Assembly (NCBI GenBank): GCA_003427395.1
Contig: BFEA01000236.1
Coordinates: 926,486 to 964,607 of the forward strand
Reading direction: 5' to 3'
Origin: Chara braunii
Taxonomy: Eukaryota > Streptophyta > Charophyceae > Charales > Characeae
Length of the DNA: 38,122 bases
A model generated the notes under the pieces. It had not been told where the DNA came from and did not search any database. It saw nothing but the letters and a program-made list of their open reading frames with translations. The position numbers and the translations under genes were made by a program. The stretch's first letter is position 1, and the number at the start of each line of letters is the position of its first letter. Positions 9,189-20,433 of the stretch are shown here, one piece after another.

Positions 9189-12100
9189 GGCTTTCCGGCC
9201 GAGCGAATGCCCAGAGCAACCAAGGCTGCCAACGTGTCCCTCGCTGAGCCCACGGACGAAGTCTGGGGGTCGGCGGAGTGTGTCGTGTGCTCGGGCCGGG
9301 TGCCTGTCGACGGAGTCCGGTCAACGACGAAACCCGCCACCCCGGCGCTGCCGCCCGGTGTCGTGTTGCGACCGTGAGACCCTCTCTCCCCCATAGGCGG
9401 GATTCCTTTGACACCCCCTGCGTCGCTACCCCCATCCCCTCCGCTTCCAGGTGACCCCCCCCGGAACCACCGTCCGGCCCACTGGGAGGGGGCACTTTCC
9501 AGTCCACCACGCCCTTCGACGGACTCATGTCGAGCTCGTAGTAGTCCTCCGTCAATTCCAACCAGCACTTGTCCTGAAGCTCGTCAAAGAGTCGACCGAC
9601 AGTGGAAATGAGGGACAGGTCGCCGGGTGCTAAAGTGTCATTTTCGACCTTCACTTTCTGGAGGACCGAAATCCTCGCGAGGTGCAGGAAGTAGGACTTC
9701 GACTCGCGTGGGAATGACACCCATCCTGCGCCCGGGATTGCCATGGCCATGACCCACTCGCCATTTCGTATCGCTGGCTGGATGATTCCCGGATGCCAAA
9801 CCATGTCATGGCCCCATTCTTGCTCAGGTGAATGACGTTGCGGTTCAAGCAAGAAGTGGATGTTATCATCCTTCCAAGACGGATGATTGGGCGGGACAAC
9901 GGACCCGGGACGCAAAGCGGGCGGGGGGGCGGCCAGAGCTCTAAGTCTCTCCAGCAACTTCATCGGCGTGGTGCCCGGCGCCGGTTTGGCGAATGGTGAC
10001 ACGAGGGCTGCAGCGCTTGGTGACGGACCAGCCGACGAGGACCCTCGGCCGTGGTCCGCCGGAGGCGGGTCGTACTGCAGGTCGATGCTCTCCGTGTCGC
10101 TCTCCTCCTCCTTCGCTTTGCTGACAAACTCCACACCTATGGTTTCCTCGTCGTCAGTGGAGATCAGGGAAGCGTAACTGGCTAACTTCAACTGCTCCTC
10201 GGACTCTACGAAGTACAGCGGCTGCAACCTTTCGATAAACGTCTTCGCGTTCATGCGGGAGGCGAAGTGGTAGTTGTCGAGCAGTGCCAACATGTGGTCC
10301 TTCCGGCGGATGTACTCGGCTTCAGTGTCCCTCTTCGGACGCGTTTGAAAGAACAAGAAATCGTATATTTTGTTCCTCTTCCTCTTGCTCAACTTGAACC
10401 ACATATCCGTCTTCTTGCTCCACACCTTATCCCGTGTTGGCCGCACGATCATGAACTTACAATTGTGCCCACTCGAATTGACCTCGCTTTTCACCATCTG
10501 CATCGTGAATTGCAAGAGGTCGGAGTTCCCTTCCATTGCGACAACGTGTCGGCCGGCCTTCAGAAGCTCCCAGACGCTTCGTGCGTGCGGTTTCCCAAGG
10601 AACACAACACCCTCTCCCTTCTTGCCAAGAAAATCAAGAAGACCGACGAATTGGGTCGGATTGCGTTGCATATCCCCGTAGACGCTGCCCTGTCGTTCAG
10701 GCGCCACCAGCGACCAGTCGCAAGGCGTGAAAGGAATCTCGGACACATCTGTCTGGGTGACCCTCTAAGGCAATCGCACCGCAGCAGCGGCACCCGTGGG
10801 CAGGTTTCCCTCGTAGACCACGGACGTGTTGACGCGCAGATCGTCACCCTTGAAGAGGATGTACATGCGGTCTTCCTCCGTGTACAAATTGTTCCCAACG
10901 GGGAAACTTTTTTTTTGCTGCACTTTCCGCACCCACTTCCCTTCCAACAACTTGACGAAAGAAAGATGGTGCATGCTGGCGAGAAACGATAGGTTGTGCT
11001 GCCGTGGCACGAAAACAACGAGAGTCCAATGCGAGGGACACCACGTCTGAAGATAGAAATTCAAAGTCTCCCACGCTTGGAGCTTCCACATTTTGAGGTC
11101 AACCGGCTCGCACAGATCGAGGATGAACGTGTGGCTCTTTGTGGCAGTCACTGCCTCTTTCAGCTCTGCGCCCCTGATGTCCGCCTCTAAAGGGTCGTTG
11201 GCGAACGGCGCGATGGATGTCACGTCCCCCGTGTCTTTCTATTTAATGTGAACGACGCCTTCGGCAAGTGCGACTTCCCGGCTCTTCAGTCAGCTTCCAT
11301 TCAACACGGAGAGAACCTTGTTTCTCCAGTCGACGGACAACTTTTTGTGGCCCGCCAACTTCTCTGTCACCTCAATCGAGTTGTCCTAGTCGCAACCCAT
11401 GTACGGCGGGCAGTCGTTGAACAACGCCGAGTCGGAAATGTGTTTCTTGCTGTTATCCCACAACTTTTCATCCAATCCCTGACCTTCAAACTTCTTGAAC
11501 ACGGCAGACCTCGATTTCAGGAAAGGGTACCTTAGGATCCAGTCCGCGTCCGGCCTCGTCTCGTGCTTGAATTGGTAGTAATTCCACAACCAGACCAGCA
11601 CGTGGTCGCACTTCACCAGCTGAACCATGTCCTGCACGCTGAGCTTTGGCAACTTCGCCAACGACGGGGACCCGGCCTGGACCCAAACGACCTCGCAAGC
11701 AAGCACCTTTTTCAAAACGCGCCACTTCTCATTGTCCGTGAATGATTCCATTGCTTTTCAACAATGCGCGTCCGGGTCTGGCACTTGCACAAACCAATCG
11801 CCCTCCTCTTTCTCCTTTTTGCCCTTTTTATTCAGCGGGTCCACAGGGACGTTGTACACCACCTCCGTTCTGCCCAATTTGTCGTTGTGGATGTAGGCGG
11901 CCTCAGACTTTACATTTTTGACCTTTTTCTTTTTGACGGTCCACTTCGCCCCATCGTGGCTCAGCAATCTGCCCGTCTCCCATTTTTCGAAAAATTTCAC
12001 GGCCAGTTTTCAAACATTTTCCCCGGCCATCGCAAGAGGTAAGTAAGAACGCAGGGCAGTATTTTGCTTCTTAATGGCCTCCTCTTCCTTTTGATCCGCG

Positions 12101-13791
12101 AGAAGCCACAAGCTGTTTTGAGGCGCCTTATGGAGCGCCGTTGTACAAAACTTACGCCAAGCCCGGACCTGATATTGTTTCCTGCTAGGGTTCCCCATCA
12201 CAGCTTTCGGGCAACCATCATGCTTCCACTGCCATCGAATGTCTTTCATAGAAAGTTTCAACTGTCTGGGAGGCGCCTTCAGGTGCTTCTTGTTGTCCTG
12301 TGAACTAACAAGAAAATACCCTTCAAAGTCATCGTCGGAAAAGTACACCATCCATGCCGGCCACCGCTCGAAATTGTACTTCTTGGCCACCTCGCTGCCG
12401 AGCAGCGACCTGGCTGCAGCCGCGTTGTGCTGCGCGCACACCGCATAGTAGTAGTATTATCCCGCCAGCTCATCCTTCCACTCCCTCGGCTTCAGACGTT
12501 GTGCCTTGGTCCCAGGAGTTGGTTTTTGAAGCCCCAGTGATGCGAGTTTGAAGACCGGCAACTCGTACGCCTGTTCTTTATTTGCGAACGAAGACCACAT
12601 TGCTTCCCTTATCGTTTCCACAAGGACGGGATCTAGCGACCGCTGGTTGTAAAGATCCTCCCACTCCCTTATGTCAACGATCTAAGCCGGGCTGATCTCA
12701 AACTCCCGCCTTGTCCTGACGCCGTCTTTGTACTCCAGGAAGTACCCGGCGTCCACGTCGATGGCAGGCCGTGGTGAAGAAGGTCCCGACTCAGGCTGTT
12801 TATGTTTCGAAGTTGGATGTTTGCTACCGGGGTGACCCTCTTCCACCCCCCTCCCCTTCCGTTTCTTTCCCGCAGTCCTCGGGGTCTTGGTCTTCTGTTT
12901 CTTCAAAGAGCCCACCAACTCTTCTTGACATTCTCCCCTCCTTTTTTGGGGAGTGCCCTGCACTCCCTCCCCGCCCACGGCCTCGCCTTCAGCGCCATTG
13001 CCCTCGGCGGGCTCCAAGTCAGACCCACACAGGACTTCCTCTTCTCTGGGATCCACTGCGGTCTGTTGTCGGGCCCCAGGTATGGACAGCACGGACCTGT
13101 CTCTTTCCCTCGACGGCAAAAATGGCGGACGCGGTGTCGCCTCATCTTCGCTGTCGTCAAACTCACGTCTGGCATCCTCCCGCTGCACATGTGTAGCCTC
13201 CCTGGAAGCCAGATCACCCCCTTCCCCCGCTGCCCCGCTCGACTCACAACCGCCGCACGGCTGCAAAGGCATTGACAGTTTCAGGTCGGGACCGACTTCG
13301 CAAGGGACGTCGAGGGCGATGCCCTTGTCCTCCAACAGGTCGAAGAACTCTCGACCCAAAACAAACCCGCCCTGCCGCCGGAGGTCGTTGTAGAACGGGG
13401 TGTTCGCAGCACCTGCTCCGAACCCCTCGAACAGACACATGTCGAGAACTGCCCCCTTGGCACCGGCGACGACGTTCCCCTTCGAACCGTACACATGTTT
13501 CATGTAAAACCGTCGACGACTGCCTTTCGCATTCTCCCACCACAAGACAGACCCCAGAACCCTGCGGTGCTTGTTGGCTTCGACGAAGATCACAGGACCA
13601 CACGACTGTTGGACTGGGTTCGTAGCATCAGCACAGCACCAGTCGACGAACCATTTCGACCTAGCGTGGTCGGACCACGTCCTCGAGGTCGTGGACGACC
13701 GTTTTGTAGAATCTTTCCCAGATCCCATCCCGGAGGTCGCTGCAGGCTCCCCTTCGCCCCTGGACGAAGACATATTGTCTGCGGACGACAA

Positions 13792-15124
13792 CGGAAAACA
13801 AATAAAACACCAGCGAGCGTCAAATCGCAGTCAAAGCACAACGCAGGCGAAAAACAGAGGAGGCACACCTTGCCCTCAACCCGTCGGTCACATGACGCTA
13901 TCCGAGGACCTCGAAGTTCGGATCCCGCGAACTTCTAACGCGAAGACCAGCAATGACCTCTTACCTGCAACGAGATCATTCTTTAAAAGGGCACACGCTT
14001 CATGCAACCGGGCGACAACCACGTCGTTTTTTTTCGGGAACACGGATGTCCACCCGATCGGGAATGGACGGGTGGTGACGCACAAAGCCCGCGTTGGACG
14101 GGGCAGTGTCGTCCGTTTAGCAATAGGAACCCGGACAGTTAAGGACGCGAAGTTCACCGAGATCCGTACTAAAAGTNCCTGTNCGAAGCCAAACCAACGC
14201 ACCCACCGAAACGTGAAGTTCGCCGGGATCCGAACTTCAGGAAAATGCGACAGGCAGAGACGGCGTCAGGCAAACACAGATTGGACTGAATGACGACCCG
14301 GAAAGGCCGCACTAACACAAAAGGCCGCTTGAGAAGGATAAGTTCCCCGAAATCCGAAGTTCTTCTGATATGCGCAGCTTGGCATTGGATGAAGCCAAGT
14401 TCAAACGAGCAGCCGCGACAACACTGTATGAGTCCCTGGAGGAGCAGTTGTGGATCAGGGTTTGACTCGTGTCGCAATCCACCGGGGATCATCAAGCCCA
14501 ACGCCCGTTCAATACACAGGCGTCACAGGAAGTTCGCCGGGATCCGAACTTCAGGAGGCTGCGAGAGAGGCAGACAGAAAGTTGGGGTCCTAGCAAGGTG
14601 TCCTAGCACGGTGCCAACGAAATTTCCAACAAGAGGGCCCACCAACCGGGATCTCCAACGGGTTTCAGGAAACACGAAGCTCGCGCGACCTTGCGACGGG
14701 GATCTCTAAGAGTGCTTTTGGCATCTCGCTACGACAGTGACCGACTGTTTGACACATGTTGATGGTGGACGGGCGAAAACCGGTTACGGGCAGATCCTTC
14801 CGCGGTGATGGGTCTTTCCCATGGCCCGCCCGACGTCAATGACATCAGAGACAAATTAACGGAGAGGCCAGAACGCGAAGTTCGCCGAGATCCGAACTTC
14901 GCCGGGGCACGACATGGCAGGAGACGGCGTCAAAGATGGACGTCCAACATAACTTTCGTCATGTCACTGAACCGAACGACGACCAGGGATTTGCACGACA
15001 AGCGCGCGGTGCAGCGTGTACCAGCAACCGCGGAGTCTCACACTTCTCTGCAGTCCTACTGACTCCTACAAATCTGACATGTTAGGCAGCACAACCGCAT
15101 CTCGTCCCTCGTTGTTCTTTTCCC
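13792..15124. other. gene-free stretch with six palindrome copies
   Basis: No gene could be supported between the methyltransferase-like gene and ORF2 copy B. Palindrome copies lie at 13912-13935, 14149-14170, 14215-14238, 14340-14362 (degenerate), 14529-14552 and 14877-14900. Single N positions occur at 14177 and 14183. Long open frames here are explained by GC-rich composition. Confidence 0.6.
13912..14900. repeat. cluster of six dispersed palindromes
   Basis: Five copies are close to the full 24-bp form GAAGTTCGCCGGGATCC plus GAACTTC. The arms GAAGTTCG/CGAACTTC flank a GATCCCGG core, and the copy at 14340 is degenerate. Spacing is irregular (about 65-350 bp), so this is not a simple tandem repeat. 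Confidence 0.85.
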
Positions 15125-16159
15125 TCAAACAGGAGGACTAAAGACCGGTTCGGATGCGGCGACATTTGGGGATCCTCCGGGACAACGTCGTGAACCGAAG
15201 CCAAACAAAGCATTCAGTGACGATCCGTAGACGAGGGTCTGCGGTTCGGCGACCGATGCAATCTCCAAAAAAACGGACATGTATTTCATCCTAACAAACA
15301 CCACCGGTCGTGCCAAGGAGTTTCCTATGCAGTCCCGTATGTCAGCCGCTTTCTCCTCAACCTCACGAAACAACGAATAGTTTTGAACCTGACNTGCTAT
15401 CACCAAATCTGGCCACCCATCCACACGTTCAGGCCCACGCATCGNCACGAATTNGGACCCTTCAATCACAACCTCGTTGCGCGACACGAGCACAACNGCG
15501 TCGACGAGTTTCCTCCTCTTGTTGAAAGCAGCGACACACAGAACTCTGGCGAAATCAGATCCGGATACAGTCAACCGCACACAGCAGTACGACACAGCTC
15601 GTGGGGAAATCCCAGGGCAACGGAGCGGGTACTGGTCCAGGAATGAGCAGCGACGAGCGCAGTCCACCAACTCTTGTTTCCGCGAGCCACCCCAAGTTCG
15701 TGGCGACGACCTGACGTTGTGGCAGTCGAGGCAACTGAAATAGCGGCTACTGCAGCTTAGTGCTTTCCGCATATGGTTCAAGAATTTATGTCCGAGGACA
15801 GCGGCAGGCAGTGGGATGAGGTCCCCGAACTCCAACATATTCGCGAACTTGTACTGGCTTGCCCAAGGGCAATGACTCTCCATACTGGCCCAATTGCCCT
15901 TGCCCCAGTCGTCAAAATGCGCGTCCCTGCACGGAACGACGGTCATCCATGTGTCCTCGTCGAAGTCCTCTGCGGTTGCTCCGTGGATCGTCGTCACACC
16001 GTTGAAACGCTGCACGGATTTCGCACAAGGACGAAAAGGTTCTGCTAAGCGAATGTGCGTCCCGGCACTCATGGCCTGTGGTTTCGAGAAGATCGACTAG
16101 AAGATGCGTGGTGTCGAGAAGGTCCCCTCCATCACGCAACCTGCACACCACGCGCACAT
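15125..16159 (-). pseudogene. ORF2-family copy B, nearly complete, one in-frame TAG
   Basis: The start was placed at the ATG of 16159 because this copy (MCAWCAGC) and copy D (MCVWCVGC, 32136) begin with the same CxxCxxC motif. A TAG at 16099-16097 interrupts the frame. It then stays open to 15125, about 344 codons in all. Shared blocks in order are PCAKSV, DTWMTVVP, CPWASQYKFANMLEFGDLIP, SSPRTWGGSRKQELVDCA, YPLRCPGISPRAVSYCCVRL, and IRDCIGNSLARP..FVRMKYMSVF with YGSSLNALFGFGS near the end. No known domain is recognised. The N-terminal cysteines suggest metal binding, but that is inference. Four single Ns (15394, 15445, 15454, 15497) lie in the gene. This copy defines the uninterrupted form used to diagnose the 26-kb insertion. 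It lies alone inside the element, without an adjacent DUF7869-type gene. Confidence 0.75.
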
Positions 16160-17329
16160 GCCCGACGACACACACGGGCGCGGAGACACTCGTAAACGCG
16201 TCATGTCTTGCGATGTGCGACCCATGGCATTAGACGCAGTGTATGCCCCAAGATCCGATTTCGGGTTGCCGGCTTCGTCGGTGTTCACCTCTACCGGCCC
16301 GCGGGCCAGCCGCAAACACGCCCAGCGACATGTTTGCCTGGATCTGAACTTGGAGAGACTGCACGGGAAAGACGAAGCTGTCTCCGAAACCCTACCTCGA
16401 AAACTGCCAAGAAGTTTGGGTCCACGCGGACTTCAATTTCGCACGAATGAAAAGTTGTGGCAATCCACCGGTCGCCAGGAAGTCCACAGTCAGAACCCGC
16501 ACCACCCGAAAGGTGAAGCACGCCGGGGTCCGAAGTCGACGGTTTTTCGACGAACCGTGCACGGGAAGTTCGGATCTCAGCAGGCTTTGCATTTATAGAA
16601 TCCGTCGTCCGCCGTGATCCGAAATTTACGAATGTCTGAGGAACCGTGCACGGCAGGTTCTGGTCCACGGCCCTGCAGGAACATCTCCTGCCACATGCAT
16701 TGCGAAAGGAAGACATCTCAAATTTTCCGGGATCCGAACTTGGAAAATTCGCCGGGATCCGAACTTGCGAAAGGAACATCTCCTGCCACATGCATTGCGA
16801 AAGGAAGACAGCAGGTTCGGATCCACGACCCAGCAGGCGAACCCGACGATGAGACGAGGAACCTTTGCACGAGAAGTACGGATCCCGGCGGACTTCGCAT
16901 TTTTGCGAAACAAAAGTTGTGGTAAACACCCGTTCGTGAGAAAGGACACAGTCAGTACCCACACCATGCGTGACGCGAAGTTCGTCGGGGTCCGAACTTG
17001 CCACGCGATGCCCGGATCCACGGGAGGGTGTTCGCCAGGATCCGAATTTCTCGAGACCGCGTGGGAGAGAATCAACCGGCGGGCTACACATTTTTTCAAA
17101 TACAAAGTTGTGCCAAACCCCGGGAGCTAGAAACCCACGTTCTGAACCCGCACATTGAGACAAGCGAAGTCGCCGGGGTGCGAACTTGACGTCTGTGCGA
17201 GGAACCGTGCAGTAGAAGTCCGGATCCTGGTGGACTTCGCATTATCACGGATCTGAGGTTCGTCGAGGTTCGGACTCGACGAGTGTGCAAGGAATAATGC
17301 GAGCGAGGTTTGGATCCGCAGGCCAGCAA
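16160..17329. repeat. dense cluster of diverged palindromes
   Basis: About fourteen copies in both orientations, for example near 16334, 16410, 16514, 16565, 16723, 16743, 16870, 16978, 17030, 17165, 17214 and 17258. Copies are often 60-100 bp apart and more diverged than elsewhere. Long minus-strand frames across this region encode mostly repeated EVRRDP, FGSRRT and SAEIRTS peptides and are not accepted as genes. Confidence 0.8.
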
Positions 17330-17880
17330 GAACCTGTAGTTGGCCGGGATCCGAACTTGGCGAAATGGGAGATACACACCTGTCTGCCGAACTCGCCGTC
17401 ATGCGAATTTCTTGAAGTTCGGATCCCGGCGGACTTCATATTTTTCCACGTCCCAGGTTGTGGTTGCGGACCTGGGTTGCGAGGGAGACATACAACTGCA
17501 TGAAGTTCACCGGGATTCGGACTTGGCGAAATTGCATGGGAGACATACACCTGTCTGCCGAACTCGCCGTCCAGCAATTTCTTAAAGTTTGAATCCCGGC
17601 GGACTTCCAATTTTTACACGTCCTAGGCTGTGGTTGGGGACCGGGGTTGCGAAGCGTGTTCGAACAGCTGCATGAAGTTCGCCGGGATCCGAACTTGGCG
17701 AAATTGCGTGGGAGATGCGCACGTGTCTGCCAAACTCGCCGTCCAGCAATTTCTTGAAGTTCGGATCCCGGTGGACTTCTAATTTTCCACGTGCCTGGCT
17801 GTGGTTGCGCACCGGGGTTGAGAAGCGTGTTCGAACAGCTGCACAAGCTCGCCGGGATCCCAACTTCTTCCGGTGTTTGA
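17330..17880. repeat. 170-bp tandem satellite built from inverted palindrome pairs
   Basis: The core CCGGGATCCGAACTTGG recurs at 17344, 17510, 17682 and 17852 (steps 166, 172, 170). An inverted copy lies between each pair (about 17413, 17583, 17755). In each unit the forward copy followed by CGAAATTGC and the inverted copy preceded by GCAATTTCTTG form arms of about 26 bp around a 45-bp loop. Each satellite unit is thus a potential hairpin. Confidence 0.85.
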
Positions 17881-18216
17881 TTGCGCGATCAAATCGGTTG
17901 GAACGGCCACGTTCCGATCACGAGAATAGTGTCGGCGATGCGTGGGGTGGTGGGTGCTCAAAGTTCGACGTCCGACGAGGTTCGACGCCCGCCGAGGTTT
18001 GATGTGGAGCCAGGTTCCGTGGGCAGCATGGTTCGATGTTATACGAGGTTCGATGTGCAACAAGATTATGACGAAGTGCTTTTTATTCGTTTGAAGATCG
18101 GGATCGACGTTTTTTCGATCGGTTGTGCGTTTCGTTCGCCGGTTTCGACCGTGCACATGATCATTTGCCTTGAGGATTCTCCGCGATTGTTCTCCACGAT
18201 CAATTAGCACAGAACA

Positions 18217-18292
18217 GTCGATCGACTGCTCGGTTGGCGGTTGGTGTGGTGCTTGATCAACCAGCTGAGCAATCGCCAACCGAGCTGTCGAC
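18217..18292. repeat. imperfect hairpin (arms about 24-27 bp)
   Basis: The arm GTCGATCGACTGCTCGGTTG and its extension at 18217-18243 pairs with 18269-18292 (GCAATCGCCAACCGAGCTG and on), leaving a 25-base loop. Confidence 0.7.
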
Positions 18293-18404
18293 CAATCAAT
18301 TGATCCTGGCAGATTTCCTGACCGATCGACGGTTAGGTCGAGGACTGTCAGGTGGGTAAATAAACAGGTCGCTCGTCGGCGGGTTGATCTTCGGTGCAGC
18401 ACAC

Positions 18405-18770
18405 ACGATCAATCATCCGATCGCAAGTAATCTTCTGTCGTTTCGCGATTGGTCCGTTGGATGCGTTGTCGCCTCCTGCGTTGGTTAATCATCCGTCGGG
18501 CAGATCAGCGACGCTGTTGTTGGGGAGGCAAACAACATCTATCACCCGATCGCGAGTGGTCGACTTGCGTTTCGTGATGGGTTGGTTCATCACGTGTGTG
18601 GTGTACATATTGTCATGGATCTGATCGACCATCAGATCACGAGTGATCTGAACACACACGACAGAAAGAACAACACACACACGGTGGTAGCGTCGACACG
18701 GCAGACACGACCAATCATCCGATCGCGAGTGATCTAATTGTGTTTCGCGATTGGTCGATGGATGCGTTAA
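18405..18770. repeat. GATCG-rich direct repeats, three copies
   Basis: Segments around CAATCATCCGATCGC, then GTGATCT or a variant, then TTTCGCGATTGGTC recur at about 18405-18468, 18534-18590 and 18706-18770. Each contains small GATC palindromes. No gene is seen from 17880 to 19090. Confidence 0.65.
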
Positions 18771-18783
18771 TTGTGTCGACATT

Positions 18784-18990
18784 GCCACCGCGTGTTTCGA
18801 TTGATCATCCATTGGGCAGATCGGCGGACATGGCATTGGGACAGCACACAAAACCGCCGCGTGTTTCGATTGATCATCCATTGGACAGATCGACGGACAT
18901 GACATTGGGACAGGACACAAAACCACCGCGTGTTCGATCCAAGCAGTGTCGACATTGCCACCGCGTATTTCGATTGATCATCCATTGGGG
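18784..18990. repeat. 69-bp tandem repeat, two full units and a partial one
   Basis: Units start CCACCGCGTGTTTCGATTGA and contain CATCCATTGG..AGATCG and CATTGGGACAG. They lie at 18784-18853 and 18854-18922. A third, rearranged copy carries the CGTATTTCGATTGATCATCC part at about 18960. Confidence 0.85.
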
Positions 18991-19252
18991 CAGATTGGGT
19001 ATGGCAAGTGCTCACGATGACGTTGTGTTTCGTTATTGGCCGCCCCGTGTTCGATCCGAGCTTCCGTGCTTCGCCACTTGAGTACAGCACGAGCGCAATC
19101 GTTTGTTGATACTCTCCTCACACATCCTCACACATCCACACACAAGCGGAATCGAAGGGTGAACCATGACGTTCGTCCCTGACCGCGCACGTTCGCGCGC
19201 ATCTCCCCGCGAAAAACGCTCGCGAACACACACGCATGCGAACACATATGCA

Positions 19253-19502
19253 TAGACAGGCACACACACGCACACACACACACACACACACACACGTGCC
19301 AACACACGGCGCCCGCACACACATGCCCCTCAGATACAAACGCGCGCACGATCCTGCCTCGCGCGTGTGGCACACACTTCAATACAGACACAAACCCAAG
19401 GGAACACGCACTCGAACACACACACACACACACAATGAAGCATGCACAAACACACAATCACACACAAACACACACACACACACACGCCCACCCACACACA
19501 TG
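19253..19502. repeat. (CA)n microsatellite blocks
   Basis: Several runs of CA/AC with minor interruptions, chiefly 19259-19296, 19415-19433 and 19443-19500. The Thr-His or Val-Cys peptides read from both strands are artefacts of this repeat. Confidence 0.95.
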
Positions 19503-19842
19503 CAGGCACGAAATCTTTCGATCAGCGCGAGCATACTGTCACAAAAAACCTCCCCCACACGCGCGCACATGCAAACATACATCCCGACTGCGTGCGCACT
19601 CACCGTGTGGAACTGCCGAGTGAAGATGAGCGCGAACCCCGGCGTTTGTCGTGACGGCACTCTGTCCACCTTTGGGCCTGCACTTCGCGTTTGCTGGGGT
19701 GCTGCGTGGGGTGGCGGTCGCGCCTTCCGACAAAGGAGATCGGGAGCGACGTCGAATATGACGTGGACAGCGTCTTGGTAGGCGGAGGGACATGCGAGGG
19801 CATGTGGGGTGCGTCGGTGCCACGAAACGTGCGTGGTGAAGA

Positions 19843-20433
19843 ATGGCTGTGCCAGCTATGGCGCGCCAGCTGTTGACGAGAGTGGCGGTGCGTGGCTTCC
19901 GTCGGGCAGCATCTCCCCAGCAAAAAATGCAAAACGCATCGTCAATGCCCAGGGCGCCGCTCGTATTTGTAGGCGCGCGGGACACGAGGCCCCCTCGGGC
20001 CTTCCGTTTCGGATTTCTGCGCAGGGTCCGTGCGCCGACTCTAGTCTGTTCGATCCGCGCATCGAACGGTGGCTGCACATCGAAATTGTCGCGAGGGGGG
20101 GCTGGTGCGTCGAAATGTGACAAAAAACGTCCCTACGGGCTGGCCCTTCCCGGACGTCATTGGAAACCGGGCCCTTGTTCCGGGCCCCTCGCGTTCGTGT
20201 CTTCGGGTTCGCGGGCCCCGGTGGAGGGGGTCTCAGGTGTCGGCGGGGGGCAGTTTGTACTTTCAAGGGGTGAGGGGGGAGAACCGCGGGAGGGAGGAGA
20301 GGAGCGGGGGGCTGGGGGAAAGGGGAGGTTGGAGGGGTTTGCGGCAATTCGCGTCTCCTGGCTGGCGAGCGGGGTCTGTGGCCGTGCGGGGGGACACAGG
20401 CGGGTCTTTCCATGGGGTGCGACGACAGTCTGA
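19843..20433 (+). CDS. doubtful reading frame with a targeting-peptide-like N-terminus
   Basis: The frame starts MAVPAMARQLLTRVAVRGF and continues through arginine- and serine-rich sequence without acids for about 60 residues. That is the composition of a mitochondrial or plastid presequence. The second half is glycine-rich and probably not coding (20250-20400 is a purine-rich tract). If real, only the first exon of a captured or host gene would be present. An overlapping minus-strand frame of similar length exists, so chance coding in GC-rich DNA is a serious alternative. Confidence 0.18.
   Translation: MAVPAMARQLLTRVAVRGFRRAASPQQKMQNASSMPRAPLVFVGARDTRPPRAFRFGFLRRVRAPTLVCSIRASNGGCTSKLSRGGAGASKCDKKRPYGLALPGRHWKPGPCSGPLAFVSSGSRAPVEGVSGVGGGQFVLSRGEGGEPREGGEERGAGGKGRLEGFAAIRVSWLASGVCGRAGGHRRVFPWGATTV

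Larger units (their letters stand above)
8129..13791 (-). pseudogene. long gene with a DNA-methyltransferase-like segment, broken by eight in-frame stops
   Basis: From 13791 (MSSADNMSSS) to about 9462 one minus-strand frame is kept over about 1,440 codons. It is interrupted by TAG 12684, TAA 12459, TGA 12012, TGA 11760, TAG 11388, TGA 11292, TAG 11241 and TAG 10767 (upper coordinates). A one-base slip in a run of eight C (9455-9462) moves the frame, which then stays open to 8129. Near 11130-10550 the order FILDLCEP, WTLVVFVP, RNPTQFVGLLDFLG, VVFLGKPHA, WELLKAGRHVVAMEGN resembles motifs of permuted N4/N6 DNA methyltransferases. In that family a DPPY-like motif is followed by HPTQKP, FxGxG and a GR..GIE segment. 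The catalytic DPPY is replaced by DLCEP, so activity is doubtful. The C-terminal third is acidic and low-complexity, with palindrome-derived peptides. Remaining regions are unrecognised. Confidence 0.6.

Noticed and set aside
13571-14293. A 240-residue plus-strand frame
   Set aside because: It begins antisense to the methyltransferase-like gene and runs through palindrome repeats and two Ns; no recognisable domain.
16291-17163. A 290-residue minus-strand frame and similar frames to 17863
   Set aside because: Composed almost wholly of repeated palindrome translations (FGSRRT, EVRRDP, SAEIRTS) in a repeat cluster; no coding signal beyond this.
17330-17880. Regular spacing suggesting a CRISPR-like array
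   Set aside because: The intervals are themselves repeated and inverted, so this is a tandem satellite, not an array with unique spacers; the context is eukaryotic.
19128-19669. Val-Cys and Thr-His frames
   Set aside because: Direct products of CA microsatellites.
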